Shown in pieces: positions 34,030-46,814 of a stretch of DNA of 64,000 bases. Made by a program: the position numbers and the translations under genes. The notes beneath the pieces are model-generated. The model was not told where the DNA came from. It worked only from the letters and a program-made list of their open reading frames with translations, and ran no database searches. The stretch's first letter is position 1, and every line of letters starts with the position of its first letter. This DNA comes from Dermacentor variabilis (lineage: Eukaryota > Arthropoda > Arachnida > Ixodida > Ixodidae), in the NCBI RefSeq assembly GCF_050947875.1, contig NC_134572.1:133603105-133667104 (forward strand), given 5' to 3'.

Positions 34030-35551
34030 CTATGGGAAATGCCTTCGAAAAAAATGAAAGCTCAAGAATCCGATATTCTTGATCTGAGGCCTCGAAGTGA
34101 TGCTTCCTTGACATTTTTGCAGAACGACAGCGGTGAATGAGCCATGGTGCTCTTCATGACTTGCAAGCACTGGATTCATTGTGTCAAGTACCTGGAGTAC
34201 GCTGCGAGCATTCGAGGTGTTTAAGTTCCTCAGTAATGTACGCATGACATTCATGAGCGACCTCAGCACGTCGAGCACTTGCAAGTCCTGGCCTTCTGCA
34301 CGGACTGCTGCAGCGACATTCGTAGTTGGTGGACGAGTTGTGTCTAGTGGTTCTGCGAGTTGGCGTGGCTTCGGTAGAGGTGGCCATGCTTGACTTGAAT
34401 TAGCGATGGTGGGCGTCCTTCTCTCATCTGCGCTGGTAATGGATGACATGAGCGGTCGATGACCCGTCTTCGCCGGATTGGGAACTTCCTTAGAACTACC
34501 AGTGTACTTTCTGGACTTGCGGTGCCGGTAACGTCGGCGTCTCACTTCAGTTGCAATTTATTTGCGTCGAATGCATGGTCTCTAACCACCTGCCTCAAGA
34601 TCCTCTATTAATTTTTTTCTGGAACCAGGAACCATTCGAAGACGCATCTTGCGCACCCTTGCAGGGGGAGCACTTGAGGTCCACATGCACAAGTGTCAGA
34701 GCTATGTTACTTGGAACACCGTGGGCTATATGCCTCCTGCATGTTCTTACAGACAGCTCTCACATGTCCTATTCTACGACAATTCCGACACTGTAGGGGC
34801 TTGGGAACAAAAGGTCATACATTACGACGAAAATGGACGACCTTCACGTGCGATGGCAGACAATCACCTTGAAGAGGGGCTTCACAGAAGTTGATTTGCC
34901 AGTACGACAAGCTTGTAAAATGGCAAAGCTGCCTGTCGTTGTTTTGATCATAATAGGCAAATCACTGTCACAGCTTGAGACTTCGATGTTGTAAACCATG
35001 CCTGCAGTTGTTTCCAAGCTCTGTTGAATGTGGCAGCGCAATTTGATGTCTAGCTGCGTAATCTTCATCAGCGGATCCAAGGCGCTTCGGTTAGTTACAT
35101 CGATAGCGAGGACGTTCTTGTTGTTATCAATTCTGACGTCTCTTGTCCTGCCTGGAGCGAGAGCCTCCAGATAAACAGAGATGGCCTGTTTATTGAGTCG
35201 GTTGAGATTGTCCGTAGCCGTCTCGAGAACAAGGAGACTTAAATGCCCCGGAGTTCTCGGCGTAGGAGCCACAGACAGCTTACTTGATGCGTAGCACCCG
35301 CCGACATTTCGTCGTTTCGCTTTTCGCCGCGTATATACCTCGAATCTTTCATCGTCCAAAGTTGTGTCGCTCGATGGAGAGTACGGATCGGTGTAGTGAG
35401 TGTGAAAGCTGCAATGTAGAATAGGGCAGTCTATTGTTCCCTGGCAAACATAATGCCCATTTGCTAGAACCCGTAAACTATAAACGGCATCGTGGCACGT
35501 TTTCAAAGAATGGCTCACGTTCACGACCGGCATCGTAATGTGTGATTTCAC
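34030..35551 (-). pseudogene. LINE ORF1, minus-strand element
   Basis: From an ATG at 35551 a 235-codon frame contains a FEVYTRRKAKRRNV basic block, then DNLNRLNKQAISVYLEALAPG and RKNVLAID-like sequence, as in tick LINE ORF1. After a stop, a CCHC knuckle (CRNCRRIGHVRAVC) appears in a nearby frame. The helical end (DVLRSLMNVMRTLL) lies in the frame at 34545-34030. It is probably an RNA-binding chaperone in live copies. Confidence 0.65.
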
Positions 35552-35705
35552 TCGGAAGTACGTTCCTGAACCCTAAGGGATTGCGCGCGTTTCAGTGTGA
35601 GTACATTGAAACACCTTTAATATCGTTTTTTTTTTGTTATCTGTACTGGCATGTTACAAACGTGCCACGTCCCCTCCCCCTTCCTTCTTATTTTTGTTTT
35701 TGTAA

Positions 35706-36692
35706 AGACACTGGAAGATATCTATAGAGGCTCCACGGCCACCGTAATCCTCCACAAAGAAAGCAACAAAATCCCTATAAAGAAAGGCGTCAGACAGGGA
35801 GATACGATATCTCCAATGCTATTCACAGCATGTTTACAGGAGGTATTCAGAGGCCTGGAGTGGGAAGAATTGGGGATAAAAGTTGATGGAGAATACCTTA
35901 GCAACTTGCGATTCGCTGATGATATTGCCTTGCTTAGTAACTCAGGAGACCAATTGCAATGCATGCTCACTGACCTGGAGAGGCAAAGCAGAAGGGTGGG
36001 TCTGAAAATTAATCTGCAGAAAACTAAAGTATTGTTTAACAGTCTCGGAAGAGAACAGCAGTTTACGATAGGTAGCGAAGCACTGGAAGTGGTAAGGGAA
36101 TACATCTACTTAGGGCAGGTAGTGACCACGGATCCGGATCATGAGACTGAAATAACCAGAAGAATAAGAATGGGCTGGGGTGCGTTTGGCAGGCATTCTC
36201 AAATCATGAACAGCAGGTTGCCGCTATCCCTCAAAAGGAAAGTGTATAACAGCTGTGTGTTACCAGTACTCACATATGGGGCAGAAACCTGGAGGCTTAC
36301 GAAAAGGGTTCTGCTGAAATTGAGGACGACGCAACGAGCTATGGAAAGAAGAATGATGGGTGTGACGTTAAGGGATAAGAAAAGAGCAGATTGGGTGAGG
36401 CAACAAACGCGGGTAAACGACATCTTAGTTGAAATCAAGAAAAAGAAATGGGCATGGGCCGGACATGTAATGAGGAGGGAAGATAACCGATGGTCACTAA
36501 GGGTTACGGACTGGATTCCAAGGGAAGGGATGCGTAGCAGGGGGCGGCAGAAAGTTAGGTGGGCGGATGACATTAAGACGTTTGCAGGGACAACATGGCC
36601 ACAATTAGTACATGACCGGGGTAGTTGGAGAAGTATGGGAGAGGCCTTTGCCCTGCAGTGGGCGTAACTAGGCTGATGATGATGATGATGAG
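35706..36692 (+). mobile_element. 5'-truncated RTE-like LINE with open RT frame
   Basis: An open frame from about 35710 to 36667 gives the C-terminal half of an RTE-type RT: KKGVRQGDTISPMLFT, LRFADDIALLS with intact catalytic aspartates, VREYIYLGQVV, LTYGAETW and WAWAGHVMRRED, ending ALQWA. A short (GAT)n tail at 36672-36692 fits RTE elements, which end in microsatellite-like repeats. The endonuclease and the front of the RT are missing. The intact frame suggests a comparatively young copy. No clear target duplication was found. Confidence 0.85.
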
Positions 36693-36812
36693 GTATCGAA
36701 GTTACATGATGGAAGCCACATCCGTGTCCATTAACAAATTAACCAAACTTTCAATGTTTCCAACAGAAAACTTCATCAGCATTCCTAAAGAGGTTATATA
36801 TATATATACAGC

Positions 36813-37115
36813 GACGGTCTCGAATCTGGCAGCCTTAATGCCGTTAGGCAGCATACACGAGTGTTTATTAGCCAGGTACCTGCTCTCCTATGTTCACGTG
36901 TTACGTGGCGCCATCGTGCCAAAAAAGGAGTTCCACATACCACCGCTATGGCTCTGAGTGGCGCTGTATATCACACACTCAGTGCTAAATCTGGTACACA
37001 TAAATAACCAAGTTTTTGTACCAATTGATGCGTTTCGTTGTAACACAATTGGCAGCGCATCGCACGCGTAATGCATAGGTTGTTGGTTCGGTCCCCACCG
37101 GCGGTATAGTATGTT
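36813..37115 (+). mobile_element. Composite tRNA-related SINE-like element
   Basis: The sequence starts GGTCTCGAATCTGGCAGCC and contains TTCCACATACC, then a tRNA-like part with GCGCATCGCACGCGTAATGC and TTGGTTCGGTCCCCACC (B box). The same order occurs in the copies at 41.7-42.7 kb. The tail that follows (to about 37190) is T-rich and decayed. Confidence 0.6.
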
Positions 37116-37191
37116 TTTCACTTTTTTTTCAACATTTCAATTTCAGTCACAGCTAATTATCCCTATGCTTGTCTCGGCTTCATTGCCTGCT

Positions 37192-38183
<992 letters not shown>

Positions 38184-38395
38184 GAATGCCGCCCCCTACC
38201 GCTCTGTAGTGTACGCGCTTTGTTCGTGCTTGTCTCCCTTTCTTTCTATCTCCCCTTTCCACTCTGTTTCTCTTTTTATCCCCCTTAACCCTTCCCCCTG
38301 CGCAGGGTAGCCAACCGAAACTACCTCTGGTTAACCTCCCTGCCTTTCTCTGCATTATTTTCTCTCTTCTTCTCTCTACGTCGCAGAATGCACAC
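38184..38395 (+). other. LINE 3' UTR
   Basis: A pyrimidine-rich stretch contains GTAGCCAACCGAAACTACC and GGTTAACCTCCCTGCC, followed by CTTCTCTC repeats. The same motifs end the LINE fragments at 47.7 kb and, reversed, at 61.9 kb. Confidence 0.7.
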
Positions 38396-40402
38396 TTCGT
38401 TTAAATGTTGCACATGAAGTTGTAGCAGGGGAGCAGGGGTGCACCAATTCGAGCACCCCTGGCGCATTTTTTTTTTATTGAACATAGTTGCTGCCAGCCT
38501 ATAGCAGTAAATGCTTTGATTGATGACACAAAGCAAGCGGAATACTTTAAATAGACATTGTTCACTTAATGCGGAGTGACAGAAGAGCACGCTTAAACGC
38601 ATAGAAACGACTCTATCCAAATGATTGGCTTCGTCACAGCGGCTAATGATTACAAACGGACAATTATAACGTGCGAGGTGAATAATGACTTTCTCTTTCT
38701 TTTTTTTTTTTTTTGAATGATCAAAGTATTTTACTACGTTCCGCCCATTCGTTTCAACTCATTTCGATCAGAAATGTTACATGTAAATATACGTGAATTG
38801 GAACTACTATAAATATGATTCATTTGAATATACGGCGCAATTGCTTTAAAACCAAGGCCCTATACTTGGTGTGTACGACATTGCCCTCAGCGATCACTTT
38901 CCTATAGTGTAGCCATGTTACATTGAAATCGCACGATGTAACGGATAACTTACAGTAATATGCTAAGCACTATATAGATCGGGTCATTTCCTAGAAACAT
39001 TGGCTTCTGTTTTGCTCAATACATTTTACGATGCTTGATGATTTCGACGCTGATGTACCTTCTTAACGCCTCGTTAAGGAAGAAAAAGAAGTTTATCTTC
39101 TGTACCACGCGCAAGAAAACCCAAATATAACCCTACAATAAACGCTATTACTGCAAGCACTGACATAAACCGGAAGAGAGAAAATCAGTATTAGCGTAGA
39201 ATATCGCATGCAAATGAGTTATATCCTTAATGGGCCTGCTAGACAAGCTATGTTAACTTGAAAAGTATAAGGTGTCGGCCGGCACTTCGCACAAACTTTG
39301 TAAATTTATAAGTTACCTATAAAACTATCTATGTTTACAGCTGTTCGCGTAGGCTGATTTATCAACTAAATAAGTAACAAGTGTCATGCAACAGCTTGTC
39401 TCGGGGAAGTCTACGTGAATCAATAATTTGTGTATGGCTTATGCTATGAATATCAAGAAACTTTGTTGCGAAGTTAGCCTCGCAGTGCAATAAATATTTT
39501 CGCACGACTTCGTGTACTCATGTCACAAACGACATATGTTTTGTACACAAATGCAGTGACCTAATTGACCTCGGCAAATATATTGTCATTTGCCATCTTT
39601 GCCATCCCATACTTTCAAGGGAAAAGCGTAAACAATTCTCATGTTTTAAAAACTCAGCTTGACTTGCAGCCTGGGAGGTCTGCTAGTACTTTCGAAGTGT
39701 CTCGCTTTCTGAGGTCATTTGTAAACCTTTTAGTAGTGGGATCATCGGAGTAATTGTCATTCACAGGAAAAACATTACTAAGGTCTCGTCGACTCCTTAT
39801 TGACTGTCATCAAGGGCAGCAAGAACCTATAACTTGCATGGACAAATCGAGGACGTCTCACACGAGTGTTGGTCCCCTCGAGATGCTGTTCTTCACGGCT
39901 CTATGCTCATTCTTCTCGTTTCTTACATTTACACAAAAGGTTTTCTAGATCGTCTGCGATCAGCTAAAAGCAATTAAGTATGCGCCTAAAACACGCGTCT
40001 GACTATGTTCTTGTAGAAGTTGGCACTTGATTGATTGCAGCCATTCATGCATTATTTCTCATGTAAGCCCAAAACACAAATTAATTTGAGTTCCATCTTA
40101 TACACGAAGGTCGTTCAAGTCAAACCGGAATGTCTCCTAGTATTCCCACACGAATTCACACAAGAGCCATCAGTTTGGCATGCATTGACGAGACACTTGT
40201 CGACTATCCACCGCGGTGCGCTGGTGGTTCGCACCGAGTGACGTGTGAAACAATATGAGATAGAGCCTGCGAGCAAAGTTGTGAATGAAACCATTGAAAT
40301 TAGGTTTCTCGCCAACGAAACCTTAAAACCGACTGAAACTGACATTAGACTTCAAGATCATCAGTACATGTTGCTGGGCTAGTCGGTCCATATTGCTGAG
40401 TA
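38396..40402. other. AT-rich anonymous sequence
   Basis: Contains a poly(T) run near 38699 and no frame, RNA box or repeat end that I can support. Confidence 0.45.
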
Positions 40403-40522
40403 GACCATAAGTATGACCGCTTGGCACAAACAAAGAAGGAAGGGAGGGAGAAAGGGCAGGGGTCCCCTTGTTCTCTCCCCTCCTTCCTTGTTTGCGCCAA
40501 GCGATCATATTTATGGCCTACT
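40403..40522. repeat. Fold-back repeat next to a mariner fossil
   Basis: Arms of about 50 bp at 40403-40452 and 40474-40522 are inverted copies sharing CCATAAGTATGACCGCTTGG/CCATAAATATGATCGCTTGG ends and a purine-rich GGAAGG core. The spacer is about 21 bp. Confidence 0.7.
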
Positions 40523-40552
40523 CTTCAAGATCAGCACAATGACGCGATGGCA

Positions 40553-40925
40553 AGCGGCAGCAGAACGTGTGGCGCAAACGGTTTTGAGACGGCCGGACGT
40601 CACTGGAAGACAATGCCATACGAAGTGCCTCATCGGCAGTAAAACTCATCACAAATTTTGGGGATAAACGGAGCATCTTTTATGTTCATATCCTCTCCAC
40701 TGAGGAGACCATCAACTGCAAGTACCACTGCAAGGTCCTCCAACGTGTACGAAGTGCATTCAGGAAGAAAATGCCTGGCTTTGATTAACATGGGTGTTCT
40801 TTTCACCTATAGGATTTGCGTGCCAGAATACAGTGCGCCGCACAGTGTTCGGATTGCGGGATCTTGGTCTGGCGGTATTGCCCTATATTCCATACAATCC
40901 CGACCTCGCTCCAAGTATCCAAAGG
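40553..40925 (+). pseudogene. Mariner-like transposase fossil
   Basis: In shifting frames the segment gives TINCKYHCKVLQRVRSAFRKK, matching the TxxxEYYxxLLxxLRxAI region of mariner transposases. Further on comes LRDLGLAVLPYIPYNPDLAP, matching the conserved HPPYSPDLAPSD block near the last catalytic aspartate. Intervening stops and shifts show it is dead. The D34D pattern itself cannot be read intact. The inverted repeats were not identified. Confidence 0.65.
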
Positions 40926-40934
40926 CAATAAAGA

Positions 40935-41097
<163 letters not shown>

Positions 41098-41680
41098 TGA
41101 ACCAATGAAATAGTTACTAAGAGTTTAACAATTCAGCGTTCACAATAAAGTCAAGCAGGCCATCCTTTCATCTCTGCGACGCAAGGAGAAATCTTTCTAT
41201 GCTGGTGGCAGCCATGTGCTGTCGAAAAGCTGGGATAAGAGCGATAGTTCCAAGGGAGATTACTTCGAGAAATAAGAGCACTTCTATGCGTCCAAACATG
41301 TTTTGCAATGCTGAAAAATAAGAAGTCCGGGTTCTACTTGAACGACACTCGTATAAATTCCCAACCGGGCTGCCTTGTAGTTTACGTAAGTGTATCAGTG
41401 ACAAAGCAGACAAGCAGGTTCACATATTGGGCGTTAAGTTATAAAGTGATATTAAATAGAAATTTTTTTCCCATACGTGTTTTGTGAACTGCGGTCGTAT
41501 TTGCATCTTCTTTCAGGTGAAGTTATCATATCGTCAAAAAGCTATCTTATCCTTTTAAGAGCCCTTGTACATTATATTGCACATTCCCTTCAATATTTTT
41601 CAAAATTAACGCGGAAGCGATTACTCAAAATATTAAAGCGGAATTTGAAGCCCGATGTACGTGTTACTGAACAAAAGTGG
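41098..41680. other. Nothing recognised
   Basis: No recognisable frame or repeat ends between the (ATTG)n tract and the SINE cluster. Confidence 0.4.
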
Positions 41681-42150
41681 GAGAAGAAAGGCAGCTCACC
41701 GAAGGGCCTGATTTTTATTAATCGTAACATGAGAAGCCAACAGAGACACCAAGGTCAACATAGGGGAAATCACTTGTACTTAATTATTAATTTAAAGAAG
41801 TGATAAGTAAATGGCAATGAAAGTGGATGAAAAACTAACTTGCCGCAGGGGGGAACGATCCCACGTCTTCCCATTACGCGTGCGATGCCCTAACCAATTG
41901 AGCTACCGCGGCGCCGTTTCCCCATCCACATTCTTGGGTGTTTATGAGTTACTACTAGAACTAACCTTAGAAGTGTCAGCCAGCGCCACCACTAACAAAC
42001 CTTGGCGGCGGATGTGGAACATCCTTTCTGGCGCAGGTGTCACGAGTACGTGACCTTTCTGGATGAAGGCAACTAGTCAATAAGCCCGCACATGCTACCT
42101 GCAGGCATCAATATTGCCGGATTCGAGACCCTCGTTATGTAAGAATGAGA
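41681..42150 (-). mobile_element. SINE-like composite element, copy 1 (complete)
   Basis: On the minus strand it begins TCTTACATAACGAGGGTCTC, includes CTTGGCGGCGGATGTGG in complement, and has a tRNA-like part with GCGGTAGCTCAATTGGTTAG (A-box region) and CGTGGGATCGTTCCC (B-box region). A tail follows with TTTTTCATCCACTTTCATTG and an AATAAAAATCAGGCCC-like end. I recognise the type from ixodid ticks, possibly related to the published Ruka family. Confidence 0.65.
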
Positions 42151-42332
42151 AGAAAGGGGCTTAACCGAGGGGCCTGATTTTTATTAAACGTGTTATAAGA
42201 AGCCAACAAAGACACCAAGGACAACATAGGGGAAATTACTTGCCCTTAATAATTGAATTAAAGAAATTATAAATTAATGGCGATGAAAGTGGATGAACAA
42301 ACAACGCAGGTGGGTAACGATCCCACGTCTTC
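42151..42332 (-). mobile_element. SINE-like element, copy 2 (5'-truncated)
   Basis: Only the B-box region and tail are present, in the same orientation as copy 1. The tail again has CATCCACTTTCAT and an ATAAAAATCAGGCCCCTCGG end. It is joined head to tail to copy 1 and head to head to copy 3. Confidence 0.6.
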
Positions 42333-42678
42333 GTTTGTTCTCGTTCTTACATGACGAGGTCTCAAATCCGGCAGCATTGATGCCTTCAGGCAGCATGTGC
42401 GGGCTTATTGACCACTTGACTTCCCCCAGAAAGTTCACATACTCGTGACGCCTGCGGAAGAAAGGACGTTCCACATCCGCCGCCAAGGTTTGTGAGTAGT
42501 GGCGCTGGCTGACACTTCTAAGGTTAGTTCTAGTAGTAACTCATAAATACCCAAGAAAGTGGATGGGGAAACGGTGCCGCGGTAGCTCAATTGGTTAGAG
42601 CATCGCACGCGTAATGCGAAGACGTGGCATCGTTCCCCACCTCTGGCAAGTTTTTTCATCCACTTTCATTGCCATTAA
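42333..42678 (+). mobile_element. SINE-like element, copy 3 (inverted, 3'-truncated)
   Basis: It starts TCTCGTTCTTACATGACGAG and proceeds through CGGCAGCATTGATGCC, ACATCCGCCGCCAAGG and GCGGTAGCTCAATTGGTTAG to CATCCACTTTCATTGCC, where it stops. Together with copy 1 it makes inverted arms of about 340 bp. Confidence 0.65.
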
Positions 42679-43239
42679 TTAGAGATTCAAATTGTGCTAT
42701 CTGCCATAGGCAATCTTTAAAAAATTTGCCGCAGCTAAAAGAAAAAAACCATGTATGTTCATGATCTGTCAGTGCAACGACTAGACAAAGACGCAAAAAG
42801 AAGAAACTTTTCCATCTTTTTCGCCTTTGTCTAATTGCTGCGCTGACATATCGTGAATGTAGTTCACGTTGTTGCGTCTTCATCTCTGTGTTTAGGTAAT
42901 GAAATGCAGTTTTACCGCAGCAAACATCAGGAGATGGTTTCTTCTTCCATGTGCACGGAGAGGCAGCTTTTGCCATCTAACGATGGTACTTAAAGAAAAA
43001 AAAAATCCTTTCTGTTTCGTAACATGCCAGTTGACGAGAATTTTGGGATGTAATCATTATTATCCTCCTACTGTCGCTCGAGATCCTGTCGATTATGTCA
43101 ACGTAACATACCAAGGCGGACATGAAAAAAAGTGGGTAATTTGTACGTACTCCTCATAGGCTTTAGCGTGTCTTGAAATAATTTATGACAATCAACCACA
43201 CTCACGAATAACGTACACACTACTGAAGACCTTAACTCA
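42679..43239. other. Nothing recognised
   Basis: Short frames only. An imperfect inverted pair around 42785 and 42815 (AAAGACGCAAAAAG and CTTTTTCGCCTTTGTC) forms a small hairpin. Confidence 0.4.
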
Positions 43240-43835
43240 CTGAAAGAAAACATAAAGTGATATTACAGTAAGTCCCAGGACATGCTGGTATAGTAGGCAA
43301 CGAATTAGCGGACTCGTTGACAAAATCGGCCCATAAAGATGCACAAATTCAACTCAGCCCTTTAACACTAATGGATACACAACGTATATTAAGAGAACTA
43401 AAGAAGGACTTCTTTGTGTCAACCTGGTTCAATGAACATACTAAGGAATCTAAGGAATCGATTCTTTGCGAAGTGGACCCTCAACTCAAATACCAGCTGG
43501 ATGGAGTACTTTCAAAAAGTACCGATACATTAATTCATCGACTGCGCCTTGAGGCAGAATAGCCTAAAATTTTTCGATATCGAATAAAACGGGCGTCCTT
43601 CCCGGCTTGCTCCTGTGGCAAAGACGATGAGGATGTTCGCCATCTCCTCCTCGAATGCCCCAGACATGCCACGCAAAGACGGCAGCTAGAATAAGCAGCA
43701 CACTGCATGGATCCTCACCGACCTTCCTCGCTCGCAAAACTGCTGGGCCCATGGCCATAGAAAATAACGCAGCGAAAAGCATTGAATGCACTCGAACGCT
43801 TTTACGAAGGTTCAGGCATCGTAAGTACTAGATAT
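43240..43835 (+). pseudogene. LINE RNase H and C-terminus fragment
   Basis: The frame reads VPGHAGIVGNELADSLTKSAH, the last RNase H block, then a linker with DTQRILRELKKDF. A stop at 43561 precedes a CSCGKDDEDVRHLLLECPRH zinc-like motif and LLGPWP. It resembles the other LINE tails in layout, but the sequence is of another family. Confidence 0.65.
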
Positions 43836-44689
43836 CGCACTGAACAGACGCACAATCTTACTTCAACTTGCTTTCATTATATGTAATTGTTAGCGCTTGT
43901 ATATTACGTATCATACTTTTTTTTTTTTATTCTGTGTTGAAACTGATTCTGGACTGTCATATTCTGTGCGTTGGTTATTTTAACTTTATAATTCCTATCT
44001 GTTCACATGCTCGTCGCAGTCTATACATCGCGGCCGCGTGTGTTACTTTCCTTGTGACTTTGTTTACAAACTCAATGTCGTGCGACTTGCCTTTGCCTTT
44101 CATATTTTTATGTTCGTGGATGTATAGGACAGTGTACTGTGGATTTCTGACCATGTGACATCGTTTCTTTTCATTATCCTGCAGCATATTTTTTATATAT
44201 ATTGTTATTTCTGCTATGAGAAAAGGAGTAGTCGTCACCATTATAGGGTGACTGCGTCTCTTTCTTTTATTTTAATTTCAATAACAAACAAAAAAAGCAG
44301 AATAAGGCATGCTCTTGTTTATTCTTCTTCCCCGCCTACGCCCTCTCCGCCCCCGCTCCCTCCCCCTCTCCCAGTAGATGAGTTCTTTGTCTTCTTTGGC
44401 TCCCTACGACCATACGACGTCTTCTTTCTCTACCTCTGTTATGTTTTGGGCGTTTCCCAAGTAATTTAGAGGAGGAAATGACATCGAAGACGACCTCCTA
44501 ACAGTAAGTGCTTCGACAGTCAGTCCAAAATTGGTTACTATAAATCGAACTTTATCAGGTGACGAAATGCGATCCCATCTCGCTTTGACGGCATTGCTAC
44601 TTGTTATTGGCGCGCATGTGCCGTCTTCCTCGTATACGCTTGTATTTCTGAGCGTGTTGACTTGTTCTGGAGCCATATCGATACAGGAC
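43836..44689. other. Nothing recognised
   Basis: AT-rich up to 44300, then a C-rich stretch (44335-44370). The short open frames have no recognisable domain. Confidence 0.4.
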
Positions 44690-46010
44690 GAAGGTCGTCA
44701 GGCCCGCTGGACACGGTCCATCCAGGCAGGGGGCTCGTGATTCCAGGGCAGTACGCGAGAAAAAGGAGACCGAATCATTGCATGGTGGTGCTGGTGGTGG
44801 TGGTGGCTTCCAGGCAGTCTGCTGGCCCCGACAGAAGGCGAAGAAGGTCATCGAATGTTGGTGGGAGGCGGGAAGGTGGAACCCGACTCGGCGGCGGCGG
44901 CGGCGACGGCATGTCCGCCATCGCCGACCATCTCGGTTTCTGCAGCGCGGCAACCGATGCGAGCCGCGTCGAAAACAATGACCACCTTTTCGCGGAGTTC
45001 CAGGCGGGCTCTCAATGACTAAATCGTGATTTTTCTTTCTTCCGCGTTATTGTAAGTGCCCCCCCCCCCCTAGTTCCTCACCCCTCTTCTCCACCAACCT
45101 AGTATGGCAGCAGCAGCAGGCAACAAGAGGAAACAAGTCAGGCCCGAAAAACAAAATAAGAATGTACACTGGCGCCGAAACCTGCCGCTGCAAACACACA
45201 AGCGAAAAGAATCAAACGCGCAGCAGTAGAAGAAGAAGCAAGAGACCGGTGGTGGTGGTGGTGTCTGTGTGTGTGCGTGCGTGGTGGAGGCAGACGGCTG
45301 AGTTAGGTAGAAGGAACGCGGCGGTGCGCGTGTTGTGCCTGAGCTGCACGGGTCCCCTCGCCAGCAGGAAACGGCGCGGCGGCGTGGGACATTTGGCTTA
45401 ATGTCTTTCTGAAGGAAGGCGAAGGACGGGAAGAAAGGCTTGCAACGTGTGCGCGCAGAAACTTCTTGCAACCCCCCCCCCCCCGCCTCACCGCCCCCTC
45501 CCGCTTCCACCTTGCTTTCTGCAGCAGTCTTCGGCTCCTGCGCCGCTTCGGGAGGTGGGAGGAGAGCTGGCGGCGAACGTCGCTCCTCCAAGGACCCCCC
45601 CTGTACCTTCTGTCCAGGCTGAGCGCGCGGCGTGCACCGCCGGCCCTTCGCTGGCGGCGCGACGACGTGAGCGCACGGCGTTGCAGAAATAAAAAAAAAG
45701 AAAAAAGGAAGAGAGGCCTCCTCTCGGCGTCCATCCGTCCGCCCATGCAGGTCTCCGAGGCTGTGCGTGTGTGCGTGCTGCGGCTGTTGCCTTGGCTCAG
45801 CCGAGGCCAGCGAGCGAGCGAACCAGGTCTGCTGAGCGTGTGCGTCTGTGCGCGTTCGTGTGATCTGTCGGTTGGGTTGTCGGGCCAGGCAGGATGCTGC
45901 GCCGCTCTTCATGCCATGACGGCCGCGCGCCATAAGTGAGGAGGCAGTACGCCAGGCGATACTCCCTCTTCGCCGGCACGAAAGACGGCACGCAGGCTTA
46001 AGAACAGGGG
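44690..46010. promoter_or_regulatory. CpG-rich low-complexity block, possible promoter
   Basis: The block is GC-rich with frequent CpG, GGTGGTGG and GGCGGCGG repeats, poly(C) runs at 45060 and 45472, and GAGCGAGCGAACC-type tracts. Several long frames on both strands overlap each other, which is expected of GC-rich sequence with few stop codons, so I do not call them genes. A CpG-island promoter of an unseen host gene is possible. No TATA or exon is convincing. Confidence 0.3.
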
Positions 46011-46814
46011 TTGGATGAGAACGTGGTCCGAGGTGTGCTTGGGAATGGAGGAGGCATATATTATTTGCCGTCTCAGACCCCGTACTCTAAAGAGGCTGTG
46101 ATGTTACGTTTGGCGGGGGCATGCGCCACTGAGCAGCGGAGTGATTGCCGACGGTGCGAAGCGGCAAGGCACTGAATTGAACACCGTCGGTGACCGACAA
46201 TCCCGGCGTTCCTTTAGTTTTTATTTTTCGTGAACTCAAGCGCATTAGAAGAAGGTCTTGTTTGAGGACGATCAGCGGCGCTGGCCACTGACGAAAGCCG
46301 GTGCGTGAGACTGAACCGGGTCGTTACTGCATCGGTTCCGACAGAGACGGCACGGACGGTGCTTCCTATGTGCACGGAGCTTGAAATAATATGCCTTACA
46401 CGACGTGTTCTCATGCATTCGGGTGACTAAAGGGTACCAATACCCGGACCTTGGATTTAATAAGAATGCTTTTTATCTGTAGCTCTCGTTCGATTGGTCT
46501 ATCTATCGACGTTCTTTGCTTTGATTTGTTGCCCTCCCCCCCCCCCTCCACACACAAGCACTTAAGAAGAGTGATTCAGTAGCTCTGACGCTCGCTGACG
46601 GCACCCCAATAGACAGCTGTAATTCATGCAGCGCAGGAGTGCGCCCGTACACTGTCTCGAAGCACTTCACAACCTTATAACGCCTCTTGAACTCTTTCAA
46701 ACTTATACTGCAGAGCTTGTTATGCAGCCTCTTCTCGTCTTATATATTTATGCGCAACCGTATATCTCGGATTATATCTAGGCCGCGTTCCATTTTTCGA
46801 CCTCTTCTTTCTTT
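46011..46814. other. Nothing recognised
   Basis: Mixed composition with a C run at 46536. No frame with identifiable homology. Confidence 0.4.

Larger units (their letters stand above)
30846..35600 (-). mobile_element. Decayed I/R1-type LINE with ORF1 and ORF2 regions
   Basis: From right to left on the minus strand it carries ORF1, endonuclease, linker, RT and RNase H in the expected order over 4.7 kb, so it is nearly full length. It abuts the end of the plus-strand LINE tail to tail. Stops and frameshifts occur throughout. Confidence 0.75.

Noticed and set aside
41845..42645. Genuine tRNA genes in the tRNA-like parts of the SINE cluster
   Set aside because: The anticodon loop lacks the usual T33 arrangement, the acceptor stem does not close and each is embedded in a longer repeated unit.
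45070..45933. 287-codon open frame on the minus strand
   Set aside because: It lies in GC-rich, low-complexity DNA with long overlapping frames on both strands and Phe and Pro runs. No domain is recognisable; few stop codons are expected at this composition.
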